A DNA stretch of 64,000 bases from NCBI RefSeq assembly GCF_012273515.2, contig NZ_CP050975.2:8060001-8124000 (forward strand), read 5' to 3'. This document shows positions 1-8,964 of this stretch, piece by piece (within the stretch, counting starts at the first letter, position 1; the number at the start of each line of letters is the position of its first letter). The notes under the pieces are model-generated. The model made no database searches. It was not told where the DNA came from and saw only the letters and a program-made list of their open reading frames with translations. Made by a program: the position numbers and the translations under genes. The stretch is from Streptomyces sp. RPA4-2. Lineage in GTDB: Bacteria > Actinomycetota > Actinomycetes > Streptomycetales > Streptomycetaceae.

Positions 1-253
1 CCCTCGGTGTGCCCGCACCCGAGGAACGGACAGGACGGCAGAACGAGGCCAGGGGCGCGTCCAACGAACGGGCCCGCTCCCGGGGATGGGAACCCGAACA
101 CACGACGTGGCGGTACGGCTTCGCCGCGCAGGACGTCTGACACACGTGTCCGACGCACATCTGACGCACAGGGGTTCGCCCACGGACTTCGCGGAACTCT
201 GTGCGTCACCGGATCCAGGCCCGACGCCGAAGCGGTCCGATCGACGCGGGCCG
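1..253. other. Left edge, no gene recognised
   Basis: No reading frame here shows recognisable motifs, and the long plus-strand frames that start here are shadows of the NB-ARC gene on the other strand. It is probably the spacer downstream of that gene. Confidence 0.4.
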
Positions 254-2725
254 CTACCCGGGTCGTCCGGTGGCACCGTCCGCCGTCGGCCCGGGACCGG
301 ACGGGGACCGGTCTCCGAGGAGTTCGCGCAGACGGTCACGCAGGCGGGGGACCTCCGGTGGTTCCGCGTCGCCGATCAGGGCATCCGCGGTGCGCCACAG
401 CGCTCCGGCCGCGTCGGTGCGGCCGCCCTCGGCGAGCACGACGGCCTGTTGCAGCCGGACGCGGCCCGCGCGTACCCGGTCGCCGGTACGGTCGAACCGC
501 ACGGCTGCCGCCTCACTCGCCTCGATCGCGTCGTCGTGGCGCCCGGCCGCCATGGCGATCCCGGCGATTCCCTCGAGCGCGAGGCCGGCACCGGTGGAGT
601 GCCGCATCCTCTCGAAGACGGTGAGCATCTCCCGCATGTCCGTCAGCGCGTCGTCGGTCCGACCGTCCTCGTGCGCCAGCCAGGCGCGTCCAGCGAGCTG
701 ATAGCCGAGGGCGAACAGGTCGCCTCCGCCGGCCCGCGCGATCCGCAGCGCCCGTTCGTTGAGCGCGATCGCCTCGCCGCGCCGCCCGGACAGCCGGTAC
801 GCCGTGCTCAGGCCCCCGATCGTCCACGCGTGCTGAACGCTGTCCTGGGCGGGCAGCAGCGCCACCGCGCGTTCGAGTACCTCCACGGCCTCGTCCGCGT
901 GCCAGAACGCCATGTAGAGCGCGCCGAGCGCCGTACGGGCCTGTATCTCCCGCTCCTCGTCGCCGAGTTCGGCGTACAGGACCACCGCCCGGGTGAGCGC
1001 CTCCGCCGCTTCGTCGAAGCGGTACAGGTCACGCAGCGCCTCGCCGTGACACAGCAGGGCCTCGGCGAGCGCGGGCCGTCCGCCCAGCCGCTCCGCGACC
1101 GAGAGGGCCCGCGTCGCCGAGTCCAGAGCGGCCGTCACGTCCCCGGAGTTGCGGCACGCGTACGACATCTGGAGCAAGGCGCGGACCCTGCGCGGGTCGT
1201 CGTCGAGCGCGTCGGCCGCCTCCGCCGCCGCATGCCAGAGGGGCAGCCGGTCGACGTGATCCTCCGCGCGGCTCAGCAGCGGGCCCACGGCGGAGGCGAG
1301 CGCCCACGCGGGCTCGTACAGCCCCGAGGCCACGGCCTGACGCAGTGCCGCCACCACGTTTTCCCGCTCGTCGGCAAGCCAGTTCCCGACAGCGGCGTGT
1401 CCCGTCAGCAGGTCCAGCAGCCGGGCCAGGGCCGCGACGCGTACCTCCGGAGTGTCCTCGGCCTCCGTACGCTCCACCGCGAACAACCGCAGCAGGTCGT
1501 GCAGTCGGTACCGGCCGGGGGCGGGGGACTCGACGAGCTGGGCGTCGACGAGCCGCTCCAGCGCGGCCGTCACCGCCGGTGGCTCCCGCCCCGCGAGCGC
1601 CGCTGCCGCCGCGGAACCGAAGATCTGGCCGGGGTGCGAGCCGCAGCGCCGGAAGACCAGCCGGTCCACGGCGGGCAGCTCCTCGTACGAGGCGTCGAAG
1701 CTGGCGCGGACCGCCAGGTCGCCGAGCCGGAGGGCGTCGAGTCGCTGTCGTTCGTCCTCCAACTGGTCCGCGAAGTCCGCCAGTTGCCAGGAAACCCGCG
1801 CCCGCAGCCGGCCACCGGCGATGCGGAGGGCGAGTGGCAGCCCGCCGCAGGCCCTGACGATCCGAACCGCCGCGTCGGGGTCGGCGGCCGCCCGGTCCGC
1901 CCCGACGGCCTCGGTGAGCAGGGCGAGTCCCTCGGCCGGATCCAGCCCGCCGACCAGGTGGGTCGCGGACCCCGGGATTCCCGCGAGCACGCGGCGGCTG
2001 GTGACCACTGCCAGACAGCCCGCGTCGCCGGGAAGCAACGGCGCCACCTGCTCGGCGTCCCGAGCATCGTCGAGCACCAACAGGACCTTACGATCGGCCA
2101 GTTCGGACCGGAACCTCGCCGCGAGATTCTCGACGGCACCGCGCCGTTCGTCCTCGGCCACACCCATCGCACCGAGGAACCGGGCCAGTACGGCCTCGGG
2201 CGCGGCCGGGTCCGCGCTCGCGCCCCGCAGCGCCGCGAACAACTGCCCGTCGGGGTAACGGCCGCGCAGATCGTGGGCGACGCGCAGCGCGAGCGAGGAC
2301 TTGCCGACGCCGGGTGGTCCGACGAAGGTGACGACGCCGTACCGCTGCTCCAGCGCCTCGTCGACCGCGGCCAGATCCCGGGCCCGGCCCGTCAGACCCG
2401 GCGCGGCGGGCAGTTCGGCCGGCCGCCCGGCTGCTTCCCGGCCGTCCGCGGCCCCCGCACTCGGCGACGTGGTGAGACGCTGCTGCCACACGGCGAGCCC
2501 CACGACGACCGCGGCCAGGACGCCGACCGCGGGCCACGACAGCCAGGCGACCGCGTCGAGAGGGGGCGGAAGGCTGCCTCCGGTGGCGACGTTGACGGCG
2601 ACCGCGAGCAGCACCGACAACAGTCCGGAGACCACGCCGATGAGCGCCGGCACCCGCTCCCGCCGCATCGCATGCCCCCGTCCGCCCCTCGCCACAGGGC
2701 CGCGCGTCGCCCGTCGGCCGGTCAT
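254..2725 (-). CDS. Membrane-anchored NB-ARC/TPR (STAND) signalling protein
   Basis: An 823-residue STAND-type ATPase. Two hydrophobic segments near residues 26-47 and 60-80 should anchor it in the membrane. An NB-ARC module follows, with P-loop GPPGVGKSS at about 136-143, a Walker-B-like KVLLVLDDA and a GLPLALRIAGG motif. The C-terminal half is rich in TPR-like helical pairs (for example ALLCHGEALRDLYRFDEA). The ATPase and TPR parts resemble the AfsR/SARP family, but there is no N-terminal winged-helix DNA-binding domain, so it is more likely a nucleotide-controlled protein-interaction switch than a transcription factor. The start was set at ATG 2725; an ATG at 2668, just before the first membrane segment, is also possible. 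Its ligand and partners are unknown. Confidence 0.85.
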   Translation of the reverse strand: MTGRRATRGPVARGGRGHAMRRERVPALIGVVSGLLSVLLAVAVNVATGGSLPPPLDAVAWLSWPAVGVLAAVVVGLAVWQQRLTTSPSAGAADGREAAGRPAELPAAPGLTGRARDLAAVDEALEQRYGVVTFVGPPGVGKSSLALRVAHDLRGRYPDGQLFAALRGASADPAAPEAVLARFLGAMGVAEDERRGAVENLAARFRSELADRKVLLVLDDARDAEQVAPLLPGDAGCLAVVTSRRVLAGIPGSATHLVGGLDPAEGLALLTEAVGADRAAADPDAAVRIVRACGGLPLALRIAGGRLRARVSWQLADFADQLEDERQRLDALRLGDLAVRASFDASYEELPAVDRLVFRRCGSHPGQIFGSAAAAALAGREPPAVTAALERLVDAQLVESPAPGRYRLHDLLRLFAVERTEAEDTPEVRVAALARLLDLLTGHAAVGNWLADERENVVAALRQAVASGLYEPAWALASAVGPLLSRAEDHVDRLPLWHAAAEAADALDDDPRRVRALLQMSYACRNSGDVTAALDSATRALSVAERLGGRPALAEALLCHGEALRDLYRFDEAAEALTRAVVLYAELGDEEREIQARTALGALYMAFWHADEAVEVLERAVALLPAQDSVQHAWTIGGLSTAYRLSGRRGEAIALNERALRIARAGGGDLFALGYQLAGRAWLAHEDGRTDDALTDMREMLTVFERMRHSTGAGLALEGIAGIAMAAGRHDDAIEASEAAAVRFDRTGDRVRAGRVRLQQAVVLAEGGRTDAAGALWRTADALIGDAEPPEVPRLRDRLRELLGDRSPSGPGPTADGATGRPG

Positions 2726-2926
2726 GTCTTCCCCGCGGGCCGGGCTCACGGCCACACCGGACAGTAAAGCCGGGCACCCCGCCTCGCGGCAGAGCCCGGC
2801 GAACTCCATTTCACCGGCGTTCCGATCGCCGTGGTCCCTGGTCCCTGGTTCTGGTCACGTCGGCGGGTGGCGGTGCGGATGCGCGACCGGCGTCCGGGGC
2901 CGGCGGCTCCCGGTACGGTTCATCCG

Positions 2927-3928
2927 GTGAACGTGAACGCGAACGTGGACGTGGACGGGTGGGAGTCGGGGCACCGGGCCGCGTACGGGTGCGGGGCATG
3001 GGAGCGGGCCTGCCGGCAGGGAGACCTGCTGGCCGCCTGGTACGAGGAGCAGGAACTCTTCCTCCACGCCCCGCCACCCCGGCGGACCCACGCCCGTTCG
3101 GGCCGGCATGCCAAGTGGCCGTGGGGAAGCGGCCCGCACACCGTGGGCCTGCTGCTGTGGCGGGCCGCCCACGACGCCGGGATCCTGGTCGACGAGATTC
3201 TCCTGGCCGACACCTTGCGCTATTGCCACCCCGAGGCCGTCCCGCTGGCGGCCGGTCCCCTGCCCGACGCCGCCCGGATGGGCGGTATCGGGGTCGGCAG
3301 CGCCGAGTCGGTGGCCGGGGTCAGGCACGTACTGCGGGCCCACGTCGCGGCGGAACTCCCCCGACCCCGCCCCGCCGGGGTGCGGTTGACGCTCGGCTAC
3401 CGTGTCCGGGAAGTCCTGGCTACGCCGGACTGGGAGCGCGGCGACTGGCCGGCGACCCTCGTCCTGGCTCGTCAGGCCATGGGGCGTGCGGACGACCTCC
3501 GGGAGCGCGGGACATGGCAGCCCACCGCCCGGGAACGGTCCACCTGGGCGCGCACCGGCCTGGACCGTGAACCGGCCGGCGAACGCGCCGCCCCGGGAGA
3601 CCGGGCGTCGGGCTGGCCGGTGCGGGCGGCACGCCTGGTCGACCTCGCGGACGCCCTGTCCACGGACGCCGACACGCTGCCGCGCGACAGCCAGGGAAGC
3701 CCGGGGCCGCTGGCCCAGGTGCTCGTCGCCACGGCCCGTGCGTGCGACGCGCTGAGAGCGAGCGCCGAGGAGATCGGGCGACTGTGGGCGGCCGAGCCGC
3801 ACGAGCCCGCCGACCCGGCCTCCTGGGAACTGGCCCACGTGCCGGGAGCGTTGCGGGTCCAGACCGAGGAGACGGACGACCTGGTGCGGGCGGTCGCCGT
3901 CTTCCTGTGGGTCCTGACGTACAGCTGA
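2927..3928 (+). CDS. Hypothetical protein, unknown function
   Basis: A 333-residue soluble protein, acidic and rich in Trp and Ala, that I do not recognise. No signal peptide, membrane segment or catalytic motif is visible. The start is taken at GTG 2927, where the product begins with an unusual Val/Asn/Asp run (VNVNANVDVDG) encoded by a short GTGAACGTGAACGCG-type repeat. No strong ribosome binding site precedes it, so the transcript may be leaderless or the true start may be further in. It diverges from the NB-ARC gene and converges with the YrdC-like gene. Coding character is supported by regular third-position GC and a frame open to 3928. Confidence 0.6.
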   Translation: MNVNANVDVDGWESGHRAAYGCGAWERACRQGDLLAAWYEEQELFLHAPPPRRTHARSGRHAKWPWGSGPHTVGLLLWRAAHDAGILVDEILLADTLRYCHPEAVPLAAGPLPDAARMGGIGVGSAESVAGVRHVLRAHVAAELPRPRPAGVRLTLGYRVREVLATPDWERGDWPATLVLARQAMGRADDLRERGTWQPTARERSTWARTGLDREPAGERAAPGDRASGWPVRAARLVDLADALSTDADTLPRDSQGSPGPLAQVLVATARACDALRASAEEIGRLWAAEPHEPADPASWELAHVPGALRVQTEETDDLVRAVAVFLWVLTYS

Positions 3929-4043
3929 CCGGCGGGAGCACGCCGCACCGGCCGGCCGGGGCCCGTCCTCGACCCGGTCACCGCCGTCGACTGCCCCGAG
4001 CGTGCCAGGCCTCGTGAGGCAGGCGGGACTTGCGCACCACGCC

Positions 4044-4748
4044 CTAGGTGTATTGCCCGGTGAGGTCGGGTCCGCCTCGGCCGGTGGCCCGCAGGTGGCG
4101 CAGATAGGCGGTGGGGCCGGAGTGCGTCGCGTCCTGCGCGCCGGAGCGGTGCAGTTCCAGGTGGCCGTCCGGGTGCAGGCGGAGGGTGGTGGTCGCCGCG
4201 CGCGGCGGAGAGTCCGGGGTGTCCGGGGTGGTGCCGGAAAGCGCGGCCGGGTCGAGGACGGGAACGTGGCCGGGGAACATCGCGCGTGCCTGGGCCGCGG
4301 TCGGCGCCGGGGGCCGGCCGGTGCGGTTGGCGCTGCTGACATACAGGACGGGGTACTCGTCCAGGACCGGCCGCAGGGGACTCCAGCGGGCGCCGAACAG
4401 CAGGGTCCACCCGTCGTGGGTCGCGGGGGCCAGCCAGTCGGGTGGCGTGTGGTCGTGACGCAGCGGGGCCAGCACCGTGACACGCTCGTCGGCCAGCAGC
4501 CGACGGGCGGACTCGGCCGCGTGCGGCGCCAGCTCGAGTGCCCGCAGGACGAGCTCGGTGGTGTGCGGGTGATGGGTCCACAGGGCGACGGGCTGGTCGG
4601 CGGGCCGGTCCTTGGCCCGGTTGACCGCGTGCGCCGTGGCCGCGGTGACGACGAAGGTCAGGGGTGCGGGGTTGGGCAGTACGGCGGCCCGGCCCAGGGA
4701 CAGGCTCGCGTGCACGGCGTCGACGCCGCCGGCGCGCGGCGTGGTCAT
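4044..4748 (-). CDS. YrdC/Sua5-like protein, divergent
   Basis: A 234-residue protein with a YrdC/Sua5-type fold signature. KDRPADQP at about residues 45-52 matches the nucleotide-contacting K-x-R...P region, and SSANRTG matches the conserved SSAN-x-SG motif. The N-terminal PT(D/E)TVYGL motif of true threonylcarbamoyl-AMP synthases is replaced by PNPAPLTFV, and there is no Sua5 domain. This is therefore probably a paralogue with a specialised role rather than the housekeeping tRNA t6A enzyme. Its ATG overlaps the stop codon of the upstream HMGL-family gene (ATGA at 4745-4748), so the two are translationally coupled. The substrate is unknown; carbamoyl-adenylate chemistry is only an inference. 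Confidence 0.7.
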   Translation of the reverse strand: MTTPRAGGVDAVHASLSLGRAAVLPNPAPLTFVVTAATAHAVNRAKDRPADQPVALWTHHPHTTELVLRALELAPHAAESARRLLADERVTVLAPLRHDHTPPDWLAPATHDGWTLLFGARWSPLRPVLDEYPVLYVSSANRTGRPPAPTAAQARAMFPGHVPVLDPAALSGTTPDTPDSPPRAATTTLRLHPDGHLELHRSGAQDATHSGPTAYLRHLRATGRGGPDLTGQYT

Positions 4749-5989
4749 CGCGGAGTCCGGGCGGTGGGCACGGTCAGGCCGGTGAGGTAGTCGCCGAAGT
4801 CCGTCTCCTCGATCACAGCGTGTCCTTGCCGGTAGGCGTGTGACTTCACCCAGGCTACTGCGCTGCGTGTCTGCTCCGGGTCGAGCCGGTGTCCGAGCCG
4901 TGCGGCGACGGCGGTGATCACTCGGGCGCTCGCGAGGTGCGTGAGGATCACGCGGGGCTCGATCCCGAGGAGCGCGCGAGGATCGTAGGGTTCGAACAGG
5001 CGGGGATGGACGAACGGGGTGCCGGTCGAGATCGTGCCGACGCCGTCTCCCACGATCGGTGTGGTCACACCCAGCGGCGCGCCGGTCTCGGCGGCCACCA
5101 TGCGCGCGATGCCCGGCAGCAGGGTCAGATCGGGGGCGGTCCACCACGGGGCGCGGCCGTCGCCGAGGAGTTCACGGGTGCGGTCGGGGCGGTAGGCGAG
5201 CAGGAACAGGAGCTGTTCGGTGGCGACCATCCCGCTGCGTTCGGCGATGCCCAGCCAGGACGACGACAGGACGCGGATGCCCGCGCGCAGTGCCTGGAGG
5301 GTGTTGGCCAGAGCGAGCCCGAGGTCGTTGTGCAGGTGCGAGGCCAGGACCACGTCGTCGCCCGCACGGCGGCGTACGGCGGTGAACATGGCCGCGGCGT
5401 CCTGCGGCAGTTGGTCGCCGACCGTGTCCGCGAGCACCACCACCCCGGCGCCGGCCTCCGTCATCCGCGCGGCATGCTCGCCGGTCAGGGCGTGATCGGC
5501 CCGGGAGGCGTCGGCCAGGCACACATCGACGGCCACCCTGTCGTCGGTGTCCCTGGCCTGCGCGACCAGAGCGGCACCGGCGGCCAGTGCCCGCTCGGCG
5601 CAGCCGTGGGTCATCACCTGGGCCATGGCCTCGGACGCGGGCACGATGACCATGATCCTGGCGTGCGCGCTGCCCCGGACCGCGGCCAGCGCCTGGCGTA
5701 CGTCACCGGCGGTGCCCCGGCACACCGCGGACACGCTCACCGTCCCACCGGCCTCCACCGCCACCTGCCGGACCGCTTCGAACTCCTCCGCGCACACGGC
5801 GGGGAATCCGGCGGCGAACACCACGTGCCGCGGACCGTCCGCACCGAAGATCCGGCCCTGAGCACGGGCCAGACGCACCCGGAAGTCAGCCGTCATCAGG
5901 GTTTTGGCCTGTGCCCCGTCCCGCGGGGACTCCTCCCACAGCACCACCCGGCCCGCCCGCGCGGACTCGCGCACCACATCGACCGCCAC
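4745..5989 (-). CDS. HMGL-family carboligase (2-isopropylmalate/homocitrate synthase-like)
   Basis: A 414-residue TIM-barrel enzyme of the DRE-TIM/HMGL-like superfamily, which condenses or cleaves acyl groups by Claisen-type chemistry at a divalent metal. Visible signatures are ESPRDGAQAK near the N-terminus (the R-D-G-x-Q motif), SHLHNDLGLALANT (metal-binding H-x-H plus the HND motif) and GIAERSGMVATEQ, a variant of the G-x-GERxGN motif. There is no C-terminal LeuA allosteric domain, so it is closer to homocitrate or citramalate synthases than to housekeeping LeuA. GTG 5989 was chosen because GAAGGG lies seven bases upstream; the GTG at 5995 is too close to it. The ATGA overlap with the YrdC-like gene suggests both act in one, probably secondary, pathway. 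Confidence 0.8.
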   Translation of the reverse strand: MAVDVVRESARAGRVVLWEESPRDGAQAKTLMTADFRVRLARAQGRIFGADGPRHVVFAAGFPAVCAEEFEAVRQVAVEAGGTVSVSAVCRGTAGDVRQALAAVRGSAHARIMVIVPASEAMAQVMTHGCAERALAAGAALVAQARDTDDRVAVDVCLADASRADHALTGEHAARMTEAGAGVVVLADTVGDQLPQDAAAMFTAVRRRAGDDVVLASHLHNDLGLALANTLQALRAGIRVLSSSWLGIAERSGMVATEQLLFLLAYRPDRTRELLGDGRAPWWTAPDLTLLPGIARMVAAETGAPLGVTTPIVGDGVGTISTGTPFVHPRLFEPYDPRALLGIEPRVILTHLASARVITAVAARLGHRLDPEQTRSAVAWVKSHAYRQGHAVIEETDFGDYLTGLTVPTARTPR

Positions 5990-6232
5990 CGCCACACCCT
6001 TCGATCACGGGCCGTGGACGGCGGGCCCGTCACGCCCCGGAGAACGATCACCCGGCGCGGGTTCCCGCCGCAGGCGCAGCGGGATGTTTCACACGATCGG
6101 GGGCACGCGGACCTCTGCGCACCGAGTCTTGGGACACGTTTTACGCGATGCGTGCAACTGCGGCCCGTGCCGTGGCTGTCTGACAGTGAGGCGGGCCCGG
6201 CAGGGCCGTGGGGCGAGAGAGCGGAGCAGGTC

Positions 6233-7219
6233 GTGGGACGGCGCAAGGGTGGCATAGGGATCGCACTCGTCACGGGTGTGATGCTGCTGGGTGCGAGTGC
6301 CTGTGGCGGGGGCGGCAGTGACAAGGCGGGCGGGGGCGACGCAAAGGCTCCGGGCAAGCCGAGCGCGAGTGCCTCGCCGTCACCGACGAAGCCCGCCGGT
6401 CCGCCGATGCTGCTGGAGACGATCATGCCACAGACGGGAACCACGGTCGGTGTGGCCATGCCGATCTCGGTGGTCTTCACGAACCCGGTGGCGGCCAAGG
6501 CGCGGGCCACGGTCGAGAAGCACATGAAGGTGAGCGCCTCGCAGCCGGTGGCCGGTGCCTGGCACTGGTTCGGCGACAAGCGCGCCGACTGGCGCCCGAA
6601 GGCGTACTGGCCCTCCGGGACGACGGTGAAGATCGACGCCGACATGAAGGGCGTCGAGAACGGCAACGGACGGTACGGCGTACGCAGTTACACGCACACC
6701 TTCAAGATCGGTGACGACGTGCGCGCGAACGTCTCCGTGACCGGCCACACCATGAAGGTGACCCGGAACGGCGCCGCGGTACGCACCCTGTCGATCAACG
6801 CGGGCAGCGCCCAGTATCCGACGTGGAACGGCACGATGGCCGTCATCGACAAGCAGGAGAAGGTCCACATGACCTCCTGCAGTGTCGGTATCAGCTGCGA
6901 CAAGGGCAGCCCCAACTACTACGACCTGACGTTGCCCTGGGACGTACACCTCACCCAGTCCGGCACCTACGTGCACTACTCGACCGGTGACCCGAATCCG
7001 GGCAGCGGCAGCGCCCGCGGCTCGCACGGCTGCGTCCACCTGTCCATGTCCGACGCCAAGTGGTTCTACGGCCAGGTGAAGCAGGGCGACCCCGTCACCA
7101 TCACCGGCTCGCCCCGTGCCCAGGCGCCCGCCGACAACGGCTACGCCGCCTTCAACCTGGGCTGGGACCAATGGCTCGCGGGCAGCGCCTCCGGCGAGGG
7201 GACGACCGCGACGCTGTGA
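6233..7219 (+). CDS. L,D-transpeptidase lipoprotein (YkuD domain)
   Basis: A 328-residue exported enzyme that forms 3-3 crosslinks in peptidoglycan or attaches proteins to it. The N-terminus has a positively charged start, a hydrophobic stretch and a lipobox-like LGASAC, placing the lipidated cysteine near residue 24, followed by a Gly/Lys/Pro/Ser linker. An Ig-like domain precedes the YkuD catalytic domain, in which SRGSHGCVHL-type residues (here ARGSHGCVHLS) carry the nucleophile Cys near residue 267 with the upstream histidine in YVHYSTG. The length and the Ig-YkuD order fit actinobacterial LdtMt2-type proteins. GTG 6233 was chosen because it starts directly before the signal sequence. A strong terminator hairpin follows at 7229-7263, so the gene is probably monocistronic. 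Confidence 0.92.
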   Translation: MGRRKGGIGIALVTGVMLLGASACGGGGSDKAGGGDAKAPGKPSASASPSPTKPAGPPMLLETIMPQTGTTVGVAMPISVVFTNPVAAKARATVEKHMKVSASQPVAGAWHWFGDKRADWRPKAYWPSGTTVKIDADMKGVENGNGRYGVRSYTHTFKIGDDVRANVSVTGHTMKVTRNGAAVRTLSINAGSAQYPTWNGTMAVIDKQEKVHMTSCSVGISCDKGSPNYYDLTLPWDVHLTQSGTYVHYSTGDPNPGSGSARGSHGCVHLSMSDAKWFYGQVKQGDPVTITGSPRAQAPADNGYAAFNLGWDQWLAGSASGEGTTATL

Positions 7220-7228
7220 CGCGCCACC

Positions 7229-7263
7229 GTGCCGCGACATCAGGTTCGCCGATGTCGCGGCAC
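7229..7263 (+). terminator. Hairpin terminator after the L,D-transpeptidase
   Basis: Perfect 13-bp inverted repeat (GTGCCGCGACATC and its complement) with a 9-nt loop, starting 10 bases past the stop codon. There is no long U tract, as is usual in Streptomyces. Confidence 0.8.
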
Positions 7264-7647
7264 CGCCGTATCTCCTCCGCGTGATGGCGGATGAGCGCCG
7301 AACCGCATGCGGAGGTCCGTCCGGCAGGCCGGACGACGGGAGTGGGTGCGCGAGTCGGCCGCGGACATCGACCGCGGGCGGCACGGTGATGCGAAATATG
7401 GGTGGGTGAGCCGTCCGCGGGGACGGCCGCGCCGGGATGCTGTCCCAGGTCGGAAGCACAACAACCAGTACACGCGGCCTAGTTGACGGCGCTCCTCGCC
7501 GCAGGTCCAGTGGCTGAGTCACTGACCCACCTCTTGTACTGGGCGGTAGGTGTGCCCCATCCTCGGTATGCCCGCCGCCCCGCCCAGCGCGCTGTGACGG
7601 CGGCGGTCCCGCGTGACGTTCACCCTGCTCCGCTTACGGGAGGTCCC
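7264..7647. other. Intergenic region before the secreted protein
   Basis: About 380 bases with no convincing gene. It ends in a clear GGGAGG ribosome binding site at 7638-7643. The longer frame opening at 7483 lacks a signal sequence and looks non-coding before 7648. Promoter elements for the downstream block presumably lie here, but none matches a consensus well. Confidence 0.4.
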
Positions 7648-8307
7648 GTGTTTCCTCTGCGCCTTCGTGTCTCCGCAGCCGGCTGCGCGCTGCTATTGGG
7701 AGCGTCCGCGGGGCTGCTCGCGAGCAGCCCCGCGGACGCGGCACCGTCGAAGCCGGTCGTCCGCGAGAGCCCGGACCGGCAGACGCCCGGCTCCGCGGGG
7801 TCCGTCGACACGTCCACGGGTCCGTTCACCGAGCCGGGGTTCGCCGCCGGCTGCACCTGGCACGAGTTCGGGGAGGGGGAACAGCCGCCGTGGTGGCTGA
7901 CGTTCGCCGACCCGCTGTGCGTGGAGTACAGCAAGCGGGACATCACCGTCGACGACGGAGGGGCCCTGCGGTTCCTGGTGGCCGAACCCTCCCGGTTCGC
8001 CATCGCCATGGTGACCTGCCACTACTACCAGAAGGACCACTGGAGCGTGCAGTCCACCCACGGCGCGACGCCGTGGGTGGCGTGGGACGGTCAGTACTGG
8101 TGGGACAAGGCGGCGGGACGGGCCGGAGCCCGCCTGACGAACTTCCGCGTCGACGGACACACGGTGGGCGTCGGAGACGCGGTCACGGCCCTCGAACCGG
8201 TCTTCCCCGACGTCGCCCGCGCGCTGAGCGACTACGGCCAGGCCGCGGGCGAGACCGGACTGACCGTGTCGCTGCCCTACGACCTGCGTTGCGCACTGGC
8301 CGGGTGA
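7648..8307 (+). CDS. Small secreted protein, unknown function
   Basis: A 219-residue exported protein. Start GTG 7648 sits behind GGGAGG and gives a classic Sec signal peptide (FPLRLRVSAAGCALLLGASAGLL, then an SSPADAA-type cleavage site near residue 30). The mature part is Trp/Tyr-rich with four cysteines (AAGCTWH, PLCVEY, VTCHYY, DLRCALAG) that could form two disulfides. I recognise no family. It stops six bases before the DUF5987 gene, so it heads a probable operon with the GMC oxidoreductase and may be part of that extracellular system. Confidence 0.75.
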   Translation: MFPLRLRVSAAGCALLLGASAGLLASSPADAAPSKPVVRESPDRQTPGSAGSVDTSTGPFTEPGFAAGCTWHEFGEGEQPPWWLTFADPLCVEYSKRDITVDDGGALRFLVAEPSRFAIAMVTCHYYQKDHWSVQSTHGATPWVAWDGQYWWDKAAGRAGARLTNFRVDGHTVGVGDAVTALEPVFPDVARALSDYGQAAGETGLTVSLPYDLRCALAG

Positions 8308-8313
8308 GCCGTC

Positions 8314-8964
8314 ATGACCGGACCCGACCGGAGATCCGTCCTCAAGGCACTGGTCGCCACGCTCGCGGCACTGTCCGTCGGCGGACTGGACTCACCCGTG
8401 GCCGCCGCCTCCGCCTCCGAGAGCTGGACGACACAGACGCTCGAGGCGTTCGCCGACACCCTGATCCCGGGCCAGCGCCGCTTTCCCGGTGACGTGGTGG
8501 TCGCCGGCGCGGTCACCGGGCCGGGTGCGGTACAGGCCGGTGCCATCGGCCTCCTCGCCTCGCCCGAACTGCCGGTGGCGCCGCTGCTCCCGGCGATCGC
8601 GGCGCTGCTGGACGCGCGCGCCGTCGCCTATGCCGCCCTCCGGCTGATCTGGCTGCCACCGACCCGCCCGCCGTTCGTGGGCCTGTCCTTCGCCGACCGC
8701 ACCGCCCTGGTCGGTGGCCTCTTCGACCCCGATGACCTGGACCGGCCGATCTGGCAGGTGATGAGCCTGCTGGTGGGGCTGGCGTTCGACACCGCCGGAC
8801 AGCAGGACACCGTCGAGGCACTCGGCCAGGGCCATCCCGGACTGGCGTGGTTGCGCTTCCCCGAGCCCGACCCGGACGGCCTCTGGCGCTTCCCCGATTT
8901 CTCCTACGGCCGCCCGCTGGCAGTACCTCATCCGAACACGACCGCTTCGGGGAGCCCGGCATGA
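8314..8964 (+). CDS. Tat-exported DUF5987-like protein, probable small subunit of a GMC oxidoreductase
   Basis: A 216-residue protein starting with a Tat-like signal: basic residues DRRSVLKAL, a hydrophobic segment and an AAASA-type cleavage region. The mature part (TLEAFADTLIPGQRRFPGD...) resembles small subunits that partner GMC flavoproteins, such as the gluconate dehydrogenase subunit 3 group and the DUF5987 family. Its stop codon overlaps the ATG of the GMC gene (ATGA at 8961-8964), a strong sign that the two products are made together. Because the flavoprotein has no signal of its own, this subunit may carry it through the Tat pore. The family assignment is by pattern only. Confidence 0.7.
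   Translation: MTGPDRRSVLKALVATLAALSVGGLDSPVAAASASESWTTQTLEAFADTLIPGQRRFPGDVVVAGAVTGPGAVQAGAIGLLASPELPVAPLLPAIAALLDARAVAYAALRLIWLPPTRPPFVGLSFADRTALVGGLFDPDDLDRPIWQVMSLLVGLAFDTAGQQDTVEALGQGHPGLAWLRFPEPDPDGLWRFPDFSYGRPLAVPHPNTTASGSPA

Noticed and set aside
86..2767. 893-codon plus-strand open frame
   Set aside because: It mirrors the NB-ARC gene on the other strand, is Arg/Pro/Gly-rich and has no motif. High GC makes such shadow frames common.
4889..6232. Upstream extension of the L,D-transpeptidase frame
   Set aside because: The extension overlaps the HMGL gene in antisense and would bury the lipoprotein signal; GTG 6233 is the sensible start.
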